A stretch of 38,314 bases of DNA from CAIVND01 sp035532075 (GTDB lineage: Bacteria > Actinomycetota > Acidimicrobiia > Acidimicrobiales > Bog-793). Every line of letters begins with the position of its first letter. Position 1 is the stretch's first letter. Both the position numbers and the translations under genes were made by a program. A model generated the notes under the pieces. That model ran no database searches and was not told the DNA's origin. It was given only the letters and a program-made list of their open reading frames with translations. Of the stretch, positions 33,257-38,314 are shown one piece after another. The stretch covers positions 1-38,314 of the forward strand of contig DATKRV010000011.1 in the NCBI GenBank assembly GCA_035532075.1, in the 5' to 3' direction.

Positions 33257-34030
33257 CTACATCGACCGGATAAGACCCCCGTCGACACGTATCTGCTCTC
33301 CGGTGATGTACCGCGCTCCCTCGCTACAAAGGAAGGTCACCATCGCGGCGAACTCGTCCGGAGTTCCATAGCGGCCGAGTGGGATCATGCGCTCCGAGGC
33401 CACCTTGACCTGTTCGATGGACGTCTTGGTAGCCTCTGCCCTCGTCTGGTCGATCTGGATCGTACGATCGGTCGCGATGCGTCCGGGATGGACCATGTTC
33501 ACGGTGATTCCATCGGCAGCAACATCTTCCGCGAGCAACTTGAGATAGCTCGCGGTTGCAGCCCGAAATATGCTCGACGATGCTAGCAACGGGATCGGCT
33601 GCTGCACGGCGGTCGAGCCGGTGGCGACGATGCGTCCCCAGCGCTGGGCTCTCATCTTTGGCATGCACGCGTTGACGAGTTGCATCGGTCCATAGAGCAA
33701 AAGTTCGGCCGCTACCTGAATCGAATCCACATCGAGCTCGACCGCCCGGGAGGGCGGTGGCCCTCCGCTATTGAGGAACAAAATATCTGGTAGACCAACT
33801 CTCTGTTCAATCGAGATGATCGCATTTCGAATGCTTTCGGGATTTCGCACATCCATCTCGACGCCGAAACCATCGGGAAGAGCGGTCGCCTCGCTCTCAG
33901 CAAGCTCCCTCCGGCGGCCCGCAAGTATCACGCGCGCGCCCTCATTTGCGAGCGCACGACCTACCGCGAGACCAAGGCCCGCGGTAGCCCCAGAAACCAA
34001 CGCAATACGGCCCTCAAGACCTAGACGCAT
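33257..34030 (-). CDS. Short-chain dehydrogenase/reductase lacking the canonical Tyr
   Basis: The 257-residue Rossmann-fold oxidoreductase has the cofactor motif SGATAGLGLAVG, AGRRREL at the end of strand 2 (favouring NADP) and a GGPPPSR segment (FLNSGGPPPSR) in place of NNAG. The catalytic serine region is IVATGSTAVQQP. The usual YxxxK is replaced by SSSIFRAATASYLKLLAED, so the tyrosine is Phe in the normal register. This matches a known SDR subgroup with 'SN..Ra....KtLa' and NSGGP motifs. The start ATG 34030 gives the normal short N-terminus; an upstream ATG at 34111 adds 27 atypical residues. The substrate is unknown. Confidence 0.8.
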   Translation of the reverse strand: MRLGLEGRIALVSGATAGLGLAVGRALANEGARVILAGRRRELAESEATALPDGFGVEMDVRNPESIRNAIISIEQRVGLPDILFLNSGGPPPSRAVELDVDSIQVAAELLLYGPMQLVNACMPKMRAQRWGRIVATGSTAVQQPIPLLASSSIFRAATASYLKLLAEDVAADGITVNMVHPGRIATDRTIQIDQTRAEATKTSIEQVKVASERMIPLGRYGTPDEFAAMVTFLCSEGARYITGEQIRVDGGLIRSM

Positions 34031-34304
34031 TTCCTGGGCACCCCCAATTTCCCCCGGACGTTCCATGGAAAACGCCGGCGATCGATCGTTACTGGCTGCC
34101 CAATCGTCCAAGCATCCGATCGGAGAAACGCCAGTCCAGAGAGACTAATCGATGGGCCGTCCGACAGGCTTTGAATCCGCTGATTCTCAGCGAGAAACCC
34201 GGTGTGCACGGCGAAGAGCCACCCAGCTGATTGTGGGGCCGTTGTGCACACTCGTTGTTCCTTGGCTCGTCAAATTTGGGAGAAATGTACCGATCAAACT
34301 CGGA

Positions 34305-34826
34305 CTACGAGGTCGGACACATCGGCACCTTCGTCTGTTCAAGACCAAGAAGAACGCAAAAACTTGCGTCGCTCACCTTCCACGAACCGCCCTGCTTGAT
34401 CGCTGTCCCGATTTGGTTTGCGAGAGCCTTCGTCGATCCCATGTAGATGTCGTAGCGGACTTGTGCACTCGTCGAGGTGATCTTGGAGACACCGAGCACC
34501 GTTGAGGTCACGCCCTTCGCCAACGGTGAACTCGCCTGGCCGTTGATCACCTGAGCAAACTCAGAACCATTCTGAAGTAGCGCGATCTTTCGCGCAGCGG
34601 AGGTCGAACCACTGAAAAATGCATTCCAGTCGGCCTTAATCGCGACGGTCGTCTCGGCGTTCGAGGGACGAGCCACAGTTGTCGTCGTTGTCGATGGGGT
34701 CGAACTGCCGCCACAGGCAGAAAGGAAGAGTGCCCCCGCTATCAGGCCGACTCCGAGGCCGATGCGCCGACCCCCGCCCAAACCGAGGAGTCGGGCCTTT
34801 GTCAAGACATTCTGGCTCTCGCTCAT
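34305..34826 (-). CDS. Secreted lipoprotein, unknown function
   Basis: The 173-residue protein has a lipoprotein signal: a basic Arg-rich N-terminus, hydrophobic GLGVGLIAGALFL and lipobox LSAC with lipidated C38, followed by a Ser/Thr-rich linker (GGSSTPSTTTTTVARPS). The mature domain (about residues 58-173: TTVAIKADWNAFFSG, KIALLQNGSEFAQV, STVLGVSKITSTSAQVRYDI, GGSWKVSDASFCVLL) looks like a small cone-shaped NTF2-like or low-molecular antigen-like fold, as in mycobacterial lipoproteins, but I cannot name the family. The ATG at 34826 is chosen for signal-peptide length; a start at 34892 would add 22 residues. Anchored outside the membrane, near a divergent exporter gene. Confidence 0.75.
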   Translation of the reverse strand: MSESQNVLTKARLLGLGGGRRIGLGVGLIAGALFLSACGGSSTPSTTTTTVARPSNAETTVAIKADWNAFFSGSTSAARKIALLQNGSEFAQVINGQASSPLAKGVTSTVLGVSKITSTSAQVRYDIYMGSTKALANQIGTAIKQGGSWKVSDASFCVLLGLEQTKVPMCPTS

Positions 34827-35133
34827 GCACACATTATGAACCCTCGCGCGCAAAAACGGTAGGGGATTTATTTTTTTCCTCTGCTGAGCCACAGAGTGTC
34901 CGGATGAAACCGCGAAAGAGTGCCGAGTAGTGCCAAGCTGGGGAGAATCGACCGATTCTGGGCGAATAGCGGAGGCGCTCTCTGGCAGTCATCGCAAGTC
35001 CGGATGCCGATGACCCTCCGGGGAGCCGATCGATCGCATTGGCACAGTCGCGCATCCGACTGAGATAGTGCGAACGCAACCGACCGGACACAAGGAGTTC
35101 AAAGACAGATTTGGTCAGAAGGAAGCGAGACAG
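34827..35133. other. Divergent intergenic region, lipoprotein and MFS genes
   Basis: About 307 bp. It should contain both promoters. TAATGT lies just upstream of the lipoprotein ATG and could be part of a -10 element, which would give an almost leaderless message. No palindromic operator stands out. Confidence 0.35.
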
Positions 35134-36687
35134 GTGAACTCGGTCGACCAGGAAAGACAACGGGATCCAAACCTCTTGGCATTGATCACGCTCTGCGCGG
35201 TTCTCTTTCTTACCTTTCTCGATACGACAATCGTCAGTGTCGCACTGGCGAGCATCCAGTCGGAACTCCACGCCGGAGTCTCGCAGCTGCAATGGATCGT
35301 CAATGGCTACGCTCTCACCTTCGCGAGCCTTATGTTGCTTGCGGGATCCCTCTCAGACCGCTTCGGACGCAAGCGCGTGATGCTTATCGGGTTGATAATT
35401 TTTGGCGCGGGATCGCTCCTCGGTGCCCTCGCGTCAAGCCCCGGCCTCTTAATAGCTGCCCGAGTCGTGATGGGTATCGGTGCTGCCGCATCGGAGCCAG
35501 GAACGCTCTCAATGTTGCGTCATCTCTATCCAGAACCTGAGCAGCGCGCTCGAGCGCTTGGAGCCTGGGCGAGCGTCTCTGGACTTGCGCTAGCAATTGG
35601 TCCAGTCATCGGTGGCGCATTAGTTGCGATCGGGACTTTTCGCGCGGTCTTCTGGTTCAACGTTGGCGCTGCGCTGTGCGTCGGCCTCTTGATGTCAAGG
35701 ACAGTCCCAGAAAGTGTCGATCCAGTCTCAACTCGCCTTGACATCTCGGGCTTTGTCGTCGGAGTAATTGGAATCGGTTCGCTCACCTTTGCGATCACAC
35801 TCGGTGAGACCGTGGGCTATCGCGCACCTCTTGTGGTCAGCCTATTTCTTGTCGGAGTACTTGCACTCACGGCATTTGTTCGCATCGAACGCTCGACTCC
35901 ATCTCCAATGCTTGACATGATGTATTTCCAATCGCCGCGCTTTACCGGCGCGATTGTCGTCGCATTCATCCTCTTCTTCTCCATATTCTCCATCTTCTTT
36001 TTTACCGCGCTCTATCTCACGGCCGTGATTGGGTATTCCCCGGATCGTGTTGCTGTTGAATTTCTTCCGATGGCACTTGCAATGATCGCTGCCGCAGGCA
36101 TTGCAGGAAGCCAAGTAGCCCGAGTCGGTCCAGGGCTTCCGATGGCTCAGGGATGCCTTCTTGGCGGCGCGGGAATCCTTCTCTCCGAAGTGCTGCTTGG
36201 GTCAAGTCAGCCCTCAGCGTGGTTGATGGCGACGCTAGCCCTCGCTGGATTTGGATTCGGATTGAGTGTCGTTCCCATGACCTCGGTCGTGTTAAGCGAG
36301 GTGCCACCAGCGCATTCTGGAATGGCCGCCTCGACGACCAACACCAGTCGTGAACTTGGCGCCGTGTTTGGAGTCGCAGTTCTTGGCGCGCTTGTCAATG
36401 CGCACCTCAACGGCGATCTCACTCACCGTCTGAAGGAGCTGCGAATCCCTTCAAATTTCATCTCGATCATCATTAGCGCGATTGAAACTGGCTCGGTTCC
36501 TGCGGGAGTCACCGGTGGTGGATCACGGATCGAGGTCCAGGTCATCCACGCTGCCTATAACGCATTCCAAGACGGGTTAAAAGAGGCGCTCCTCACCGCA
36601 GGCATAGGTATGCTGATCGCCGGCATCGTCGCCGCAGCTACTCTCGGGCAACGAGCCGCCTCAAAAGAACACAGTCAAAGTAATTGA
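35134..36687 (+). CDS. MFS multidrug exporter, DHA2 (EmrB/QacA-like) family
   Basis: The 517-residue protein has about 14 membrane segments. Signature motifs are FLDTTIVSVALASIQSEL (motif D1-like), WIVNGYALTFASLMLLAG, the cytoplasmic motif A GSLSDRFGRKRVMLIGL and GIGAAASEPGTLSMLRHLY (motif C region). These place it in the drug/proton antiporter DHA2 group. The GTG at 35134 has AGAAGGA about 10 nt upstream; an earlier GTG at 35068 is less supported. No TetR/MarR regulator gene is adjacent, so its control and substrate are unknown. Confidence 0.9.
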   Translation: MNSVDQERQRDPNLLALITLCAVLFLTFLDTTIVSVALASIQSELHAGVSQLQWIVNGYALTFASLMLLAGSLSDRFGRKRVMLIGLIIFGAGSLLGALASSPGLLIAARVVMGIGAAASEPGTLSMLRHLYPEPEQRARALGAWASVSGLALAIGPVIGGALVAIGTFRAVFWFNVGAALCVGLLMSRTVPESVDPVSTRLDISGFVVGVIGIGSLTFAITLGETVGYRAPLVVSLFLVGVLALTAFVRIERSTPSPMLDMMYFQSPRFTGAIVVAFILFFSIFSIFFFTALYLTAVIGYSPDRVAVEFLPMALAMIAAAGIAGSQVARVGPGLPMAQGCLLGGAGILLSEVLLGSSQPSAWLMATLALAGFGFGLSVVPMTSVVLSEVPPAHSGMAASTTNTSRELGAVFGVAVLGALVNAHLNGDLTHRLKELRIPSNFISIIISAIETGSVPAGVTGGGSRIEVQVIHAAYNAFQDGLKEALLTAGIGMLIAGIVAAATLGQRAASKEHSQSN

Positions 36688-36870
36688 TACAGTTACGCGC
36701 GTTCACCGTTCGAATGTGCCAATGACGAAATAGCATGCGGGCGTCTTTCTTGAAATGAACGAACACTCAATTCAAAGGGTGGTGGTGGCGCCTTTTCTCA
36801 ACCGGCAGATCGTCGTCATGAAAGTGCGAGTACATTTCATAAAAGCTTTCTGACCGAGACATCTCTCCTC

Positions 36871-36943
36871 GGGGCCGTAGCTCAGTGGTCAGAGCAGGGG
36901 ACTCATAATCCCTTGGTCGAGGGTTCGATCCCCTCCGGCCCCA
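36871..36943 (+). tRNA. tRNA with CAT anticodon (tRNA-Ile2, or elongator tRNA-Met)
   Basis: Cloverleaf: acceptor GGGGCCG (36871-36877) with CGGCCCC (36936-36942), D arm GCTC/GAGC, anticodon loop CTCATAA with anticodon CAT at 36904-36906, T arm GAGGG/CCCTC around TTCGATC, discriminator A. The D-loop and variable region (TTGGTC) resemble the lysidine-modified tRNA-Ile2 more than elongator Met, but both have the same anticodon, and TilS identity cannot be proven from the sequence. CCA is not encoded. Confidence 0.93.
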
Positions 36944-36968
36944 CTCATATTCCCAGCTCAGCAACACA

Positions 36969-36985
36969 GGGCCTTCTTTGGGCCC
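36969..36985 (+). terminator. Weak hairpin after the CAT tRNA
   Basis: GGGCC (36969-36973) and GGCCC (36981-36985) can form a 5-bp stem with a 7-nt loop (TTCTTTG), about 26 bp after the tRNA. There is no T-run after it, so it may only be a processing or pausing structure. Confidence 0.3.
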
Positions 36986-37089
36986 GCCATGGCGAGCGAA
37001 GATGATGCGTCGCGTTCGCCCGTTGCGGCGCCCTTGGCAAAGGTGCACAATGGCCATGTCCGTACCGGCTGGACACCGAAGCCTCTGTA

Positions 37090-37225
37090 GTGCCGCTGAG
37101 CCTGTAGTTCAGCATGGTGGTGGAGGGCTCCCACGAGAACCGTGGATTGTTGCCTTGAGCACGAGCGTCAGACTTCTTATTTATTAAGCCCTCTCCGGGA
37201 TGGACACCTATTGATGGTCCATATA
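37090..37225 (+). ncRNA. Candidate IS110 bridge RNA leader
   Basis: Upstream of the IS110-family transposase, three stem-loops can be drawn in the leader: GCTGA/TCAGC (37095-37099 with 37109-37113), CCACG/CGTGG (37131-37135 with 37141-37145) and ATGGAC/GTCCAT (37200-37205 with 37217-37222). IS110-group elements are known to encode a structured bridge RNA in the 5' non-coding end. The position and multi-loop layout fit, but I did not identify target- and donor-binding guide loops, so this is a location-based prediction. Confidence 0.35.
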
Positions 37226-37245
37226 CCGAGAAGGGAGTGGTAACG

Positions 37246-38314
37246 GTGGATCTTGTACATCCCCGCTGTGCCGGGATCGACATCTCGAAACGCGACGCGA
37301 AAGTTTGTGTCCGAGTTGCGAGTTCTGATCGACCAAAGGCGAAATCGACGGTGACGACCTGGGGTGCAGTCACCAGTCAAGTACTCGCATTACGAGAGCA
37401 CCTTATTGACGAGCAGGTAACGCTTGTCGTGATGGAAGCAACCTCAGATTACTGGAAGCCCTTCTATTACTTGTTGGAAGACGGGCCGTTCGAGGTGATG
37501 CTCGTCAATGCCCGGCACACAAAGAACATGCCCGGCCGCAAGACCGATGTCTCCGACGCGGCATGGCTGGCCCAGCTCAGCTCGGTGAGCACGGCCTTGT
37601 TCGTGATTCGTTCGTCCCGCCCGAGCCGATTCGACAGCTGCGTGACCTGACACGCACGCGCACCACAATCACCCGAGATCGCGCGAAGGAGATCCAGCGC
37701 TTGGAGAAGGTGCTCGAAGACACCGGTATCAAGCTGTCGTCGGTGGCGAGTGACATCACCGGGGTGTCGGGACGGGCGATGCTCGAAGCGCTGATCGAAG
37801 GTGAGCGCGATCCAGCCACCCTCGCCGATCTGGCGAAGCGGCGTTTGCGTGTGAAAATCCCTGAGCTCACCGAAGCACTAACCGGCCGCTTCAGCGAACA
37901 CCACAGCTTTCTCATCCGGATGCATCTCGACCTGATCGACAGCCACAGCCGTGCCATTGCCGAGCTCACTGCACGGATCGAGGTGGTGATGGAACCCTTT
38001 CGTTTCGCCCGGGACCTCATCGTCACCATCCCGGGAATCTCGACAGGCGTCGCCGATGTGATCATCGCCGAGACCGGTGCGGACATGAGCCGGTTCCCAA
38101 CCGCTGGACACCTCGCCTCGTGGGCCGGGACATGCCCCGGGTCCAATGAGTCCGCTGGACGGGTGAAGTCCACCCACACTCGGCCTGGCAATCCCGATTT
38201 GAAGGGTGCGCTCGGTGTCGCGGCAATGTCAGTTGCTCACAGCAAGAACACCTACCTGGCGGCAAAGTTTCGACGAATTGCGTCGCGGAGAGGCCCGATA
38301 AAAGCCATCGTTGC
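37246..38314 (+). pseudogene. IS110-family transposase (DEDD), frameshifted and cut by the window edge
   Basis: The first frame encodes the RuvC-like DEDD domain (CAGIDISKRDAKV, VVMEATSDYWKPFYYLL, GRKTDVSDAAWLAQL) and runs into unrelated residues and a stop at 37650. From 37584 in another frame the normal protein resumes (GEHGLVRDSFVPPEPIRQL), followed by a long coiled helix region and the C-terminal Tnp_20-like domain (VTIPGISTGVADVI, ASWAGTCPGSNESAGRVKS with the catalytic serine), open to the window end. A tandem CAGCT CAGCT at 37573-37582 accounts for the break: removing 5 bp restores one frame. The start is GTG 37246 behind AGGGAG; GTG 37237 is also possible. Confidence 0.88.

Noticed and set aside
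36767..37057. 96-residue reverse frame containing RRGSNPRPRDYESPALTTE
   Set aside because: This peptide is the well-known spurious translation of the antisense strand of a tRNA gene (36871-36943).
1..38314. CRISPR arrays, rRNA genes, integrated prophage, new multi-gene defence system
   Set aside because: No regularly spaced repeat array, rRNA sequence, integrase or phage structural gene was found, and no cluster of unknown genes with nuclease, ATPase or effector motifs beyond the toxin-antitoxin modules described.

Overview
The window looks like a chromosomal segment of a moderately GC-rich actinobacterium, possibly an acidimicrobial lineage. The evidence is the gene content and order (phoH-ybeY-era; uppS-recO-glyS-dnaG with an alpha2-type glycyl-tRNA synthetase), frequent GTG/TTG starts, an APS-reductase-type CysH and an IS110 element. 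The genus is inference; no rRNA or other decisive marker is present.

Layout. (1) 1-3012: the 3' end of a zinc/manganese ABC transporter operon (binding protein, ATPase, two permeases), with coupled start/stop overlaps throughout, followed by a large YfhO-like membrane protein. (2) About 5.5-16.4 kb: accessory DNA. It holds a decayed mazEF-like module whose toxin halves lie on either side of a reverse-strand GT-C-like membrane protein, an intact vapBC module with its own terminator, a HAMP-GAF-GGDEF diguanylate cyclase, a small ferredoxin-fold-like protein, a broken LolA-like secreted protein, and a two-gene amidohydrolase cassette (isochorismatase-like hydrolase plus PuuE/NodB-like deacetylase). 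(3) 17.0-28.5 kb: housekeeping core. phoH-ybeY-era run forward and meet cysH-dinG running in reverse; then come a small DUF2892 protein behind a CsoR/CstR-like palindrome and the forward run uppS-small membrane protein-recO-glyS-dnaG, ending with tRNA-Asn. (4) 28.7-38.3 kb: accessory DNA again, with a second broken LolA-like copy, a VOC protein, a GT-C-like membrane protein, an atypical SDR, a lipoprotein, a DHA2-type MFS exporter, a CAU tRNA and an IS110-family transposase broken by a frameshift.

How the genes fit together. The core covers rRNA maturation and ribosome assembly (YbeY, Era), undecaprenyl-PP synthesis for the cell wall (UppS), repair and replication (RecO, DinG-type helicase, DnaG) and translation (GlyRS, tRNAs). 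Sulfur metabolism appears as CysH and the DUF2892 gene. The accessory flanks are rich in decay: toxin-antitoxin remnants, two copies of one secreted family with stops and frameshifts, and a frameshifted transposase.

The most notable non-gene signals are a 13-bp x4 tandem repeat carrying the era start codon, a palindromic operator before the DUF2892 gene, a hairpin-rich leader before the IS110 transposase that may encode its bridge RNA, and a recurring pattern of short perfect tandem duplications, one of which disrupts the transposase. No CRISPR array, no rRNA and no obvious complete novel defence system were seen.
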